Source: Fistularia commersonii (Eukaryota; Chordata; Actinopteri; Syngnathiformes; Fistulariidae). From it: 64,000 nucleotides of DNA. Position 1 is the first letter of the stretch. Every line of letters begins with the position of its first letter. The position numbers and the translations under genes are program-made. Below the pieces are notes generated by a model that saw only the letters and a list, made by a program, of their open reading frames with translations, was not told the origin of the DNA and did no database searches. Positions 49,936 to 62,900 of this stretch are shown piece after piece. Location of the stretch: positions 13,085,501 through 13,149,500 of the forward strand of contig JBBMNZ010000015.1 in the NCBI GenBank assembly GCA_037954325.1. Reading direction: 5' to 3'.

Positions 49936-51743
49936 GTGAGTGACTTTAATGAGTATTCAAGAAAACGCAGAATTATTGTCGAATATACACGGCGATTCAG
50001 CACATGTGGGTAAAAGTACCACTGGAGAGCTGCCTAGCATGCTGGCTCTGAAATTATTGATGACTTCAGAAATTTCAGTGATACAGAAGTTAAATTCATC
50101 AAAGAAATTACAATACTGGACGCCTGGCTGGAGGGCTGTGCAATACTGCATTTTTGTTATCGATCAGTTTACAGAAATGTAAATATAAATCACTACCTCA
50201 TCCACTTACATGTCATGCCCACATGTTGTCTTTTTTATCCTGTCTCATCAGCCCACTCGCATCCTGTCTATTTTTGTTTATTTATTTTAATCTTTTCATT
50301 GCTATTGTCACTCTATTTGTGTTGTCGTTTAGTTTTGGTTGTGAATTTTTACCCTTACTGACTTTGTTTTGTTTCCCCCCCATTCTGTTCTCCATTCTTG
50401 TCCTTGTTGTTCTCTCTGCCGTCTATTTATTTGTGGATGTCTTTGCTATTTTCCAATTGTCTTCTTATGGTCTCTCTATTAACATTTATATTCACATTTT
50501 TTGACACTCTAACCGTTATGCTAATGTGACAAAATCATTTCACCTATGGGGATCAATAAAGTTTATTTTATCTTTAATACAGGACCAGTTTTGCCGCTAC
50601 AGATATGGACTTCCTAATTAGCAAAGCAGTTTGTTAAGCAGTTATCTATGTAAGGGAGAGCAAAGCATCACAATTTATGAGGCGAATGCATCAAAAATAT
50701 GCCAAATTTAACATTTGCATTTTCACGATCACTGAATGATGATGTGGTTTTCCAGGAATTGCTCGATCATAATATTCATCACTGAATACGGTTCGATTTT
50801 AGGGAAATAATTTTGTCAATGGATTGTTTTGCAAACATGAAATCTGCAGAGAATGATTTTAATTAAATGTTACTTTTTCTGTTAAATTTTGCACAGTTTT
50901 TGTTCATAAACAAGTATCTACATAATCTATAAATATAACAATATTAACAATACGACAACTTCACAAAACTTCCCTTTCATTACACACAATTGTTTGGGAA
51001 AAAATAAAGTCAATAGTGAAAATGAAAAAAAAAGTGCAACTAACTAATCAAAAAGAACTATTAGAACTTATCACAACCTTTTTGCCTCCAAAACCTTCCT
51101 GTGTCTAAGGCATTATCTCTTGAGATCCCCTTTGGGGTCGCGTCCCAATGTTAAAGACTACAGGTTTAATGATTTTTGTTTGGAAACAATCACATGTTTA
51201 CATGTTTCCCTTTTATTGCACTAATCCTCTAACTTACAAACTGACCTGCCTTAGAGAAAATGCAGAGATACAGGGCCCGTATGCGTGCGTGTGCTGGTAG
51301 GCGGGTCGCCTCTTTGACGAAAGAGCAGCACATACAGGAGTAAAACTGTAGAAAACCAGTCTGATAGCAAAGGTTATGACCACCTATGACCTTCAAGTAT
51401 TGAGAATACGGTATAAAAAAATAAGAGACTAAAATTTAAAAGGTTCATGATGTTTCTTGATGATTGGCTGTGAAGTTACAAAATAACAGACAAGATTCAA
51501 CCATAAAAGATGAGTAGGTTGAAAAAAACCTTTTAACATTTCGCATTAATTCTGAATGATGAAATCAAAATATTGATCTTAATTCCAAAATTGTTTGATT
51601 AGTTACTTCCTTTTTTTATTTTCTACATTCCTTTTTTTTCCCTCCTTGGTATATATTTTAGAAATACATCCGTCCACAGGCCATATTATGTTTTCAACCA
51701 GCTTGATATGACAATATTATTATTTTTCTTTAAATTCCCACAG
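49936..51743. other. riox2 leader intron (candidate)
   Basis: AT-rich sequence. The tail at about 50515-50577 (gtgacaaaatcatttcacct, then ggggatcaataaagttt) resembles the 3' end of a fish LINE, and the preceding 300 bp may belong to it. The open frame at 50154-50504 encodes only a hydrophobic low-complexity string and is not credited as a gene. Confidence 0.45.
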
Positions 51744-51749
51744 CTTAAA

Positions 51750-54700
51750 ATGCCAAAGAAAAGCAAAACAACCAATGGGAAGAGGCAGTGCGACGGCGGC
51801 GACGAGGAGCAGCTTCCTCAGAAACAAAGCAGGGTCGAGGACAGCGATGCTCCTCCCGCCCTGCGCTTTGACAGCCCTGCCGGCTTGTTTGAGAGTCTCA
51901 TCCGTCCCATTGGTGCGGAAGAGTTTTTCCGGGACTATTGGGAGAAGAAACCCCTCCATCTGCAGAGGTCGGACCCACGTACAGCCTCCTACTACCAGTC
52001 CCTATTCCGGCTGTCTGATTTGGAGGCCCTGTGCGCCCGAGGCCTGCAGTACTGCAGGGACATCAACGTGGTTCGCTGCATCAATGGCAAGAAGAAAGTT
52101 CTGAATAAGGACGGGCGAGTGAAGCACAGTGTACTGGTGAAGAACTTCCAGAATAAGGCCACTTTCCAGTTCCACCAGCCACAACGGTTCAAGGTGAATG
52201 GTTTGATTGTGGCACCTTTGGACTAAATACATAATAATTTGTCGTCCAGTTATGATTATGAAATGCAGTTTTCTTTCTTTTCTTTGTGACTGAGAAAACC
52301 TTAACCTCCTGCTGTGATTCATTGGTTGACGATTCCACTCGTGTTTTTTTCCACATCGTTCCTTTCTCAGTTTTGTTTAGGGTCAGATCAGCTCATGGAC
52401 CGATCCCCAGAATGAGCTCTCATCAGGTGTTTTTTTTTTTTTGACAGGATGAGTTATGGAAGATCCAGGAGAAGCTGGAGTCCTTCTTCGGAGGTTTGGT
52501 GGGTTCCAACGTCTACATCACACCGCAGGACTCCCAAGGCCTTCCGCCCCACTACGATGACGTTGAGGTACGGCGACATCTCGTTCTCGTCGTTATCCGA
52601 CAAACTATCGATGGCGCTCTTGATTTCGAATGCCATACACTTGTAGAATTTCCTCCTAGTTGTTTTTCAGCACAGGTAACATCAGCTCCCAGTGCGTCTC
52701 CTGCAACATTTTCTTTCTGATCTCGGGAGTTTCCCCCGTGGAAAACCGTGTGAATGATTTCTTCTATTCGTGTGCCAGATAGCATCTCGGGCCTGAATGG
52801 TCGCTGGCAATCCGTAGCTGCAGTTTCACGAAGTCAGCAACAACAACGATTGCAGCTTTCAAGACACGGCAGGAAACAGACCCGCGGCAGCCCCGTAGGC
52901 TGGATGCATTTACTTTCTCTGTCACAGAATCACCCGTTTTGGATTCGTGTCAAGAGAAAAAAAATGTAATAAATGGCTGCTTGGTCGATTTTAGCTTTTT
53001 GTCTACATTTCGTAACAAAGAACTCAACATGACATGAAAGAGGCCTGCCTGTGGGTCTATAAACAACAGCAGAGGACTGAAAAACCCCTGTCCTTGCTTT
53101 TGCCCTAGGTATTTATTCTGCAGCTGGAGGGACAGAAACAGTGGCGTCTCTACAGTCCGATCGTTCCACTGGCATCAGAGTACAGCCTGGTGTCGGAGGA
53201 GAAGATCGGCAGCCCGACACACGACATCGTGCTAAAGGTGACCTTGTAACGCTGTTGACGAATTTGTCTCGTATTTCTAAAAAATTCAATGCTCAGATTA
53301 TATTGTCTTGCATCACATACTTCTTACAAATATCCATTTCAATTGAAACACAGACTTCAGCGCTAATTTAAACTGCAATTTTGAATGATTTAAAATCATT
53401 TTATTCATTTCTTTTTTAAGAGTTGACATTTAATCTTTACAAGTGGGGCCTCTTAACTCCACAGGAGGGGGATCTTCTCTACTTCCCAAGAGGAACCATT
53501 CATCAAGCCTACACCCCGGTAGGAGTGGACCATTCCACCCATCTCACTCTCAGTACCTACCAGAAAATGTAAGTCGGTCCTCGTCATTGATTCTGTTAAT
53601 TTCATTGCAATATAATACACCAGTAATTATACAGCAAGCTGCTAAGCATTAGTTACATCATTGTCATTACAGGGGGTCTAACATGCAGGTCATCAAAAAG
53701 CTTGTAAAACCCAAAACTCACTATATTAAATGTCTTTAAAAGTCATTGAAAAACTCTTAGTATGAACACCTACTCTTATAGTCATTATGAGATGGCATTA
53801 CAAAAAGGGTGTTTTAGCGCGCTCTGCTGGACAATCCATGTAAACCCACCCCTCTCCTTATAATAATAATAATTATAATTAAAATAGTAATGCATTTTAT
53901 TTGAAGGCCACCAATGACCTATGTTTTATTGTCTTTTGCAAAATAAAAGTTGCATGATTATATCGGACAGATTTGTAATTAGTGTTCTCAATTTTTCAAT
54001 CTTATTAGATAAAATGAGTATGCAGCGGCAGGAGTTCGACTTCATTGTATATTGTTACTATAAAAGTGGACTGAACCCTAATTCCTCACCTATCTGCTAG
54101 AGAAATACTTCTCTGACGATCTGAACACCACTCACCGCAGGTCTTGGGGTGACATGCTGCTAGACGTGTTTCCCAGCCTGCTTTTTGACAGCAGCGGGAA
54201 CGATGTCGGCCTGAGAGAGGGGATGCACAGAGGACTCCTCCTGGTAAACCCGTCTGGAGTACTTTGACAAAAAAAAAAAATAAAATAAAATCAATCTCAA
54301 ATGCTTAACTTTTAACATTCTGCAAAGCATTTACGCACTCGTTGTGTGTGTTTAGGGTAGCGGCGCTGACCCGGACACCAACAGGCGGCTGGCGACTTGT
54401 CTCAGATCTCTGGCGGACAGCGTCGATGCGGGGATTCACCAAGTCCGATCCACTCATTTGAAGCGAGACTTCATCACGAACAGGCTGCCGCCGTACGTCC
54501 AGGAGGAGCTGCTTGCGCCATGTGAGCAGGAATCGTTGCTGTTTTAGTCTAAATGAGCTCAAGTTTAACGAGGGCCGATGTGCACGTGACTCCCATATTT
54601 GTCCCGCAGCTGGTAGGATCCCTGCGTCGGAGGATACGGTGTGTTTGCGATTTAAAGACCACATGATAGTAACTGTGGAGACGAGCCAAGAGAGAACAGT

Positions 54701-55923
54701 GAGTCCCCTTCAGGCCGGCGTTCGCAGAGTATAAATAAAAAGACTCGAGTTTAGCAAGTGTGCATGTGTTTTCAGGATGAGGCCACGGAACTGGTGGTTT
54801 TTGTCTTGCATTCGTTGAAGAACCAGAGGGAGGACCACATGATGGGTGAGATCGGGGAAGATGAGGAGGAGCCCGAGATTTCCAGGGTAAGCCTGTTGTC
54901 GCTTAGGTGATGATGGATGGATGTAGGTATTACAACTGTATCGTAACAGAGGAAAAAAACATCCAACATAAAATGCAGTGTATTATCAAATAATTTTTCT
55001 AGTTGAGACAAAGTAACAAAAAGGAGACGGCGAATCAAGCTGAAATTGCATCTGTTTTTGTGTGAATAAAAAATATCATCTGTATCATGACGATTTATAT
55101 TTTTCATACATTCATTGCAGTCATTTTGTGCAAGATTAATTAAAAATACTGCTATATCTACATGTTTCCCTGCTCTATTTTAATGTAGTTGTGATTAGCA
55201 TTCTATATAGTAATTATTTTTGGTCTTTTTCTTTTTTCTTTTTGAAAAATAGAATCCCCAAATGTATACATGAATGAATTGGGGTTGAGCAAAGTCATTT
55301 ATTTACTGCAAAATGTTTCTTAATTCCATATGATCAGGCTGCTGCTGTGAAAATAGTGGCCTTTCTTTTTTAGCCCGGCAACCAGATGAATCCTATCAGC
55401 CTATTCAAGCGACTTGCAAATCCTCATCACCTCGTTCATTCTGATCTACAACAGTTTTATTAACACATCTTGGCTGCTGCAGCAAAGTGGAATTGTTTTG
55501 ATTTCACTGTCAGGTCAACATTCAAGAGTTCAGGAAAAATATAGTCCCGACAATTTATATCTGCTCCATCTGATTATTAAAGTAGAGTTCAAGTTTACAA
55601 ATGCACTGCAGGGTATTTTTAGGCACGTTCAACCTGAAAAAAGTGGTTTCTTTGCTCTGATCATTTTGCCTGCAGTTGCCATGCGTAATGCAGAAATGCT
55701 AAGACGCCACAGTTGATGTATGTTTGCAGTGGTCAAAGATGCAAACCTTGTGCTCTTCATGTCTCTGCAGGGTTTACAGTTTCCCCTGTCCCATTTGCAA
55801 GCCCTGCAGCAGCTCCAGCAGGCAGACCAGCTGGTCGTATCCCAGCTCCAGTTGCCCACGCAGGAGGCCAAACTCAGTCTCGTCCTGGCCCTCTGGAGTG
55901 AGAGCCTATTGCATGTGGTTTAA
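51750..55923 (+). CDS. riox2: ribosomal oxygenase 2 (MINA53), JmjC histidyl hydroxylase, 9 coding exons
   Basis: Fe(II)/2-oxoglutarate oxygenase that hydroxylates a histidine of the large-subunit ribosomal protein eL27/RPL27A; nucleolar/nuclear. Coding exons: 51750-52193, 52448-52567, 53109-53237, 53465-53568, 54141-54243, 54356-54521, 54610-54698, 54776-54886, 55771-55923. All introns are GT-AG and phases close to about 472 aa (human 465). The N-terminus MPKKSKTTNGKRQ is basic, as in the family. The JmjC core carries GLPPHYDDVEVFILQLEG, with the iron ligands His183 and Asp185, and FPRGTIHQA with His244, so the HxD...H triad is intact. The dimerisation and winged-helix regions follow (LKRDFITNRLPPY, FKDHMIVTV). 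The C-terminus ALWSESLLHVV matches the family. The ATG at 51750 is chosen because it begins the conserved MPKK. The first exon reads open from 51708, but that part is intron. Confidence 0.96.
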
Positions 55924-56003
55924 CAAGACACCGCACAAGTAATCCATCCACCTGTGTAGGTTATTCTTTACGTGTACCTGTTGTATGACAAATCAAACAC
56001 GAA

Positions 56004-56009
56004 AATAAA
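56004..56009 (+). terminator. riox2: riox2 poly(A) signal
   Basis: AATAAA in cgaaaataaatcac, about 80 bases after the stop. It implies a short 3' UTR. Confidence 0.65.
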
Positions 56010-57182
56010 TCACTTTAATCCCGACCTTTGCTGCAATATTCGATAATGCTGTGGTCTTTTTGAATTCAATCTGGATGTAATGGTTATAATTATAGCCTCA
56101 CAAGAAATGTGTTTGAACAATCTTTTGTGATTCATGATGAGCGTTTCTCCTCTTCAGGTGGACACATTCAGCAGACTAGTGTCATACAGTCTGAACAGGG
56201 GTGGCAATTGAAAATAATATATTCCACAAAATGTCTTTATTTAAATTACTGACAATCATCTGTCTTTTCTCATTAATTGAAGAAGTGTTTTTGATACTTT
56301 CCTAATAATGTGAGTACTCACTATTTTTATAATACAAATTTTAAGTCAGTTGCCTGCTTTTTTATTGGTATTTTTGCTGAATTTTCATAGGAATAATAGC
56401 AGTGCATTCATGGAAACACTTAAACCATCTTTTTGGAGTCAGTTAAATGTATCAAGGAAAAAATTAAGCAACATGCCACAGTATCTTTACCAGCTATTCA
56501 TATCAGGCATCAGGTTGGAGGGACTGACACAGTATTTTCACAAAATTATTAAGTCTGATTTCAAGGCTTCAGGGTTACACAACTTATAAGTGTTGAAACG
56601 TGAATCATACATGTTAGCCCACCTTTCAAAATGTGATTTCAAAAAATGAGAAAACTCATTTTTCTCTACAGTGATCAGTTAAACAATTGAAACAGATAAA
56701 ATAAAAGCATTGCTTACAGGGTTGTGGCTGATTGCTTTTGCAGAAATATGTCAAGTAAAACTAAAAAAAAAAAGAAAAAGAAATAAAAACTATGCCATTA
56801 AATTGCTATAGGACAAGCAAAAAGGCCGATTTCGTCAAGGGACATTAATTCTGAAACTTTCTCTTGTCCAGTCACACCTTTTTGTCACATATGAATGGTG
56901 CAGAAGGTAGTTTTATATAATAAATGGAAAAGATTCTGAAATCCGCCATACTCAAAACCCACGTTGAATTCCAAAGTATCCCTAAAAATACGAACATAAA
57001 AACCCATGAAGCAACATATTGTCACCTTCCTAAAATAATTTCTTCTGGCAATTTTGCTTAAATCAACTCCATATTCAATATATGGCTCAGTTTTGTGTTT
57101 TCTGAAAAACTTGAGAAATTGACTAATGTGATGATTTAGAAGAGAATATGAGAATAATTAACCTTTATTTTTAAGATGGTAA
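56010..57182. other. intergenic, no recognised content
   Basis: AT-rich spacer between riox2 and the repeats upstream of tiprl. I see no RNA gene or credible coding region. The open frame at 56350-56589 lacks any familiar motif and is not supported. Confidence 0.5.
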
Positions 57183-57475
57183 CAATCCATCCGTCATCTA
57201 TTGCTTTTCCTGCACTTTCGGAAGGGTCGCAGGGATGCTGAAGCCTATCCTAGGTGCCATAGGGCGAGCGGCGGGGTTCAGCCTTGACTGGTCGCCGATC
57301 GATTGCAGGGCCACATGCAGGGGGCAGGCATACAACCATTCACGCTCTCATTCACACACCTGGGCAGTTTTTCCCAATAACCTGCTGTATGATTTTGGAC
57401 TGTGGGAGGAAACCCACCCAGACAAGGGGAGAGCATTCAAACTCCACACAGAAAGGTCAACTTGTCGGAATTGCA
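57183..57475 (+). repeat. Nimb-like interspersed repeat
   Basis: Well preserved copy of a common fish repeat, containing ggcggggttcagccttgact, ggtcgccgatcgattgcagg, gccacatgcag, accattcacgctctcattca, tttggactgtgggaggaaac and aaactccacacagaaagg in the standard order. Plus orientation; a weaker copy is at 37280-37500. Confidence 0.8.
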
Positions 57476-57590
57476 GTGCCTACCATCATTATTATTGTCA
57501 TTTTAATTATTATTATTACTAATTGAAGGGGTCCTAGAGACACTATATTTTCCTTTTTTAGTTTTACGTTTCTAACGAAATACCATATAT

Positions 57591-58160
57591 TTGACTACCT
57601 TTTTTTTAAAATACTTTTTTTTAATCTTTATTGAACTTGGAAAGTATAAACAAACAAACATGGCTAAATTCAATTGTGCATCAATGACATTTAACAGGCA
57701 TAAGAAAAATGAAGACACGTATTTTGTATACAATCAATTAACTGTTAGAGTAAACAAGCTTAAAAGCCTGTGGGAAATGTATAATTTGAGAGAAAAAAAA
57801 GGTGGCAAGGGGAATACAATATGTATTTAGTTTAATGGATCCAAGGGAATATCATTCATAAAACGGAATATCTTTTGCTTTTTGTATTTTTCCATAAGTT
57901 TTAAAGATTTTTTATGTAGTGCTAAATCGTTTTTAAATAGAGTAAAATTGGGGGCACATTTTTGCACAGAGTTCATCCCTTTCGTTTCCTAAAAGAAAAC
58001 CAAACGTTAGATCGTCTTTTGAGAAAGAAACTGGTGATGATGGAAAGTGTCTGTAATCCATTTTTGAGTTTTAGCCCAAAACCTTTGTAGTTTTTCGCAT
58101 GAGAAAAAAATATATGGTCAGAGGTTTCAATATTGTCTTCATAAGTGCCTATATTCCAAA
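57591..58160 (-). mobile_element. L1-like LINE 3' end (copy B), antisense
   Basis: On the minus strand, a segment near 58150-58000 reads TSDHIF and then, after a frame change, FFSCEKLQRFWAKTQKWITD. This is the Cys/His segment near the C-terminus of L1/Tx1-type ORF2. The T-rich left end (57600-57625) corresponds to a poly-A tail. 57735-57980 matches the start of the window (copy A). It is 5'-truncated and out of frame. Confidence 0.65.
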
Positions 58161-58180
58161 TACTGTTTTCATTTAAGTCA

Positions 58181-58220
58181 TCGACATGACGTCATACCGG
58201 AAGCGGCTCCCGAGCGGAAG
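58181..58220 (+). promoter_or_regulatory. tiprl: probable tiprl promoter core
   Basis: A perfect CRE palindrome TGACGTCA (58187-58194) is followed two bases later by an ETS site, CCGGAAGCGG (58197-58206), with no TATA box. It lies directly against the end of the L1-like remnant. It is assigned to tiprl by position and orientation. Confidence 0.6.
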
Positions 58221-58374
58221 ATGCCGCTGGCTGACCGGAAACAGAAACACGAAGAAAAAGCGGAACCACTCTGCGAATGTCGCGGCTCTGCGCTTCCATA
58301 CCTGTGCCCGGACCGTTTTACCTGGTGCACCGAATCATCTCGTATGAAGATAACAGTTGGGAATCGACACAGAG
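58207..58374 (+). other. candidate tiprl 5' leader exon
   Basis: The stretch is followed by a strong donor (CACAGAG|GTAAAT, GT at 58375); an alternative donor is GTAAGT at 58481. The coding part of tiprl starts within an exon that appears to begin after ATTCGCAG at 59869-59876, so a leader exon upstream is expected. An ATG at 58221 opens a frame that, after splicing to 59877, would run out of frame across the tiprl ATG. Exon limits are inferred. Confidence 0.4.
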
Positions 58375-58480
58375 GTAAATGGATGGATTTGACTGCGTGT
58401 AAGTTGTACGGGATTCCACCGAGCAGTTCTCCGCACTCGTGTCTTTTCTCGGCAGACTGTATTGTTTAACGTTAAGGAAC

Positions 58481-59876
58481 GTAAGTTGCGAAGTGGAAGA
58501 AAATCCGACGCGGGCTTTCGGCTGCTCGTGATGATGGACAGAAGTGACAAAAATTGTAAAAAAGAGAAGAAGAAGAAAAGCAAAGGGCAGCTGTCGACGT
58601 TTTGCTTTTCCAGAATTCACCGAGGAAAAAAAGCAATATACAATACACCTGCTAAGCTAGCGTTCAGGTACAGCAGCGCGGTGTGGATGGAGATTTGGGT
58701 CACCGTCGACCGATTTGGCTCCAGTCTTATTTTTCTAAGGTTTGACTGGAAAATGTCAATATGAAAAAATCTAATCGTAAAAATCACGCTACGCCTTGAC
58801 AGTTTATACTCAAATGACTTCCGGACCATTAAGCTGTATCGCAAAAAGTGCTCGGTAAATGCTTCCGAAATCGAAATGTGGAATCGATACCATTTTTACA
58901 TTTTTAATTATGGAACAAAAAATACCATTTGTATGTAAATCATTCCACTAATAATATTAGTCGATTTCTATAGAAAATGGTGGCGTCTTTTGATAAGTTC
59001 TTTTCATACAAAAGATGCAGAAACCCTTCCCGGATCTGCCCCTGTCCGTAATATCCTCGGTTTATTCACTCACTCTTCCATCAAAGATCATTAAAACCCT
59101 CCCAATCGTTCTGTTTGGGTTTTGCTTTCTTACAGACAGTATTAAGCTTCTTCAAAAAAAAAAAAACAAAAAAAAAACAACCTCAGTTTACAATATGTTA
59201 CTTAGTCATGGGGATTTCTATAAAGTCAATCTGCGATTAAAAGTTCCTATAATCTAATGACCTACAACAAAAGGTCAGTTATGAGATTGTTTATAAAAGG
59301 TGTTGACTTCTGTCGAGGAAGATAAAGGCTCAGCAGTAGTGATCAATATTAAACATTTATTTTTAAACGCATTTGCCTTTTTCCACACTCAATTCTGAGA
59401 CTGAAGTCTGTTCTGTATTTAGGGGCCAATGTGCATGTTTTTTTTCAACAAAAAAAAAAAAATCAAATGTGCCTAGAACTCTGACCTTAAACCCATCCAC
59501 ACATTGTAGGATGAGCTAGAAGGCCAATTGTGAGCCAGGCCTACTTCTGTGGATTTCCCTTTTGCTTTTGGGTAGTGGTTGAATGGCAGAAAACAAACAG
59601 GTTCAAAATATGCCATGAAGCCCGATATATGAAGAGAGAATCTTTCCACATACAATTGGCTATGTGGTGAATGTGCATTGATTATAAAGCCAGAGCTGAG
59701 ATGTTGGTCTGCTAAAAGATAGTCATATATTACCATAACACATTTACAGACCAAGTGATATTTAAGTTTAGCTTCACTAAGTGAGCTGCCCACTGGAATC
59801 GCAGTATCTTAGCTTTTGACCTCCATATCTGTCATCATCATCTGTTTGAATTAAAATATGATGGTCTCATTCGCAG
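58481..59876. other. tiprl leader intron, no recognised content
   Basis: The sequence includes A-rich tracts (59154-59180, 59448-59462). The open frames here lack recognisable domains. No dispersed repeat was recognised. Confidence 0.45.
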
Positions 59877-59900
59877 CTGACACTGGCCTCTCTTGCTGCA

Positions 59901-62900
59901 ATGATGTCGCTTGGTTTCAAGAGTAGTAAGCAGGACTTCACTTTTGGGCCCTGGAAAGTGACTGCTGCCAAAAACCACATCATGAAGTCCAAAGACATCG
60001 AACGGTGAGACGTTCCCCTGCTAAAGAAGCAGCTTTTTATCTGTTCTCCGTCTTTTACCTTTACACTGAGCTAGGTTGTGTTTGTGTTGTGTTTTCCAAC
60101 TGCTGTTTACGAGAGCCACAAACAGTTGTATTACTGTGCAGTCGTAATTGTCCAGACGTTTATATGTGTTCAGCTCTATTCATGTGATGTATGAATAAGG
60201 ATTCAGGGAATTTTGGAAAACAGGCTTTGGCAATTTGGAATTTATATTGAGAAGGTTGGTTTACGGGTTTGATTGTTTCATTAACAGTTGTCATCCCTTT
60301 GACTGCTTGCTGTCACAGGTTAGCAGAGGAGATGAACATGCCTTCACTACCCGAGATGCTGTTTGGGGACAACATCCTGCGGATCCAACATGCAGATGGC
60401 TACGGAATTGAATTTAACGCTATTGATGCCCTGAAGAGAGTTAACAACATGGAGGATGCTGTCAAGGTGGCCTGTGCTCAGGAATGGCAGGAGAGTAGGT
60501 GAGATGACCTTCACAGTGAATTTACTCAGAACTGGGTTGGCTTAAGTAATTTTTTTTATCATATCATTGTAGAGTACATGTAGGTTCTTGGTATTGTATT
60601 TGGATAATCCATAGTCTGCCTAAAATCATTATTTGCGGAACTTAAAGGACTGTAATGACTCAGGTATGAAATTTCCTCTGGAGACTGCCCAGAGCAATTC
60701 TCCATATAAAAGTTTTATTACTCAATTTCTGCTGGTTTCATCTCCCTATCACCTAGTGTCTTTGAGCAATAAATTGATTTGCCAGTCCAAGAAAAGTTCA
60801 AACATGGACAACTACACTTCATCTTACAATTTTTATGACATTACAACCAGAAGTTTCTCTTATTGACAAAACTCAGCTATTCAAAATCTCAGAGGTCTTA
60901 ACCACAGCTACCAATGCCACGAGGAACTGAACTCGTTCCTCCACATCCTCGAGCCTAGAAGGGATCGATACAGTTGTGTAGAAATGAGAAAAGCACATAC
61001 GTTACACTGGGGAGTCCTTTGGATTGTAAACACAATCAAGGGACACAAGAAATCAGTAAAAACAGCACTCCGATTCTAACGTCAACAGATTGTCTGGCCA
61101 GTAAGCTCCATTTGGGTGCACCTCAGGGCAACAGAGCTCTCATATAGACGGGGACGCTGAAAAACTGAATATATGCTGTCCTGCTTCCAGAGCGGATTCT
61201 GAACACTCCAAGGAGGTGGTGAGACCGTATGACTGGACATATACCACAGACTACAGAGGCACTCTGATAGGAGAAAATTTGCAGATGAAGGTGGGTTTTT
61301 GTTATGAGTGAAACCCATTATGACCACCAGTTTCATTAATGTTGCACCAGCTCATAACAGAAGTTCTTTTACTAATCTAATGTGATTACTAATGGTATTT
61401 ATCCGAAGGTGAAAATGACAGAGGAACGAATTGACATGGAGAAATTGAAAGCCCGGGAACAGATCATGTTCTTTGACGAGGTGCTGCTTTTCGAGGACGA
61501 GCTGCATGACCACGGAGTCTCAACGATCAGTGTCAAAATTGTGAGTTTGCCTTCAACAGAATGGATCCTAAGCCGAACCAGGACTTGGTAGAACTTAAAA
61601 GCAAAGAGATTTCTATTGAAAACATCAAACATAGTCAATCAAAGCTTGAACAACAGGGTGCTGGCAAATCCGTCAAGTTCTTGAATTCTCTCATGAATAT
61701 TAAACTTTCAGTCATTTAATTATCTCTCTTTTATCTCTGGTTTATCTTTTTCTGTCTATAAAACAATAAAAAGGCAGAGGAAGCTATAAACAACTGGCCA
61801 TGTTAGCCAAGTGCCTGCTCGTGATTCTAACAGCAAATACTGAGGGGGGGCGAAAGGGTTGGTTTGAGGACCTACTACATTTTTCTCCAGTTGCTTTGTG
61901 GCCAAAGTCTAAGCGGTTTTGAAGGAGGGTTGCTTTTGAAAAAACATTCTTAACTTGTGCGTTTGTATCAATGCAGAGGGTGATGCCCACCAGCTTCTTC
62001 TTGTTGATGCGTTTCTTCCTACGAGTGGACGGAGTGCTGATCAGAATAAATGATACACGGCTGCATCACGAGGCAAGTTTTATCCTGTGTGACCAACGTA
62101 TACTGAAATGAAGGGTCTTTTACAGCAACTCACAATTGTTTTTATTACTCTGAACTATCAGTGGTGGTAGTATTATCATCAAGTTCACCTAACAATTTAC
62201 TGCCCCCGGCCACACACGCACCCAAAAAATATGTATATATTCAACAGAACTTAAACTGAACACTCAGACTTATGGGTTAAATCCACCTATAGTCTATGAT
62301 GTTTTTTTAAAAACATAACAAATCAAGTGCGGAACGATATTTTGCAAAGTAAATCACATATTGTTTGATGGGTGTATGTTTTGGTTTACTATGGTAATAC
62401 ACTGGCAGATCCCAGAAACAAAACTGGTGACATGAATTACTTCAAACGTAGTGAGAGTATCGCTATTCAGAAAGTACAATAGGAAATGGTAGATCCTTCA
62501 TTTGTGAGCATTTGTTTTTTTAATGATGCGAGTGTTGTGTTTTAGTATGTACCGGTAGGAAAAGCACTTCTGTCATTGCAAGAATTTGAATAATTTGGAA
62601 ATGCAGCGATCGATAGCTTATGCCAAATTGTTAGGGCTTGTTAAATCTATGAAGATATATACATGTAAAAATGTTTCTGTTCACAAGATTGTAAGATTGA
62701 TTGTAATTTAGGACCTCAGATGGTCACTTGGTCTCAGTCATGCCTGGCTCATCCATGTTTCTATCTGTTATTTTACAAGTGGTGAAAATCCTGTATTTGC
62801 GTTGGCTCGTCTCTCAGTCTTGAACAAGAGAAAGTTGATTTTATTTTAACTATAATCCAATATGTCTGTGACAGGAAGCAAAACTATCCAGTTATTCCTC

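Noticed and set aside
50154..50504. 116-residue hydrophobic frame upstream of riox2
   Set aside because: Low-complexity Phe/Leu-rich translation of T-rich DNA near a LINE-like 3' tail. No conserved features.
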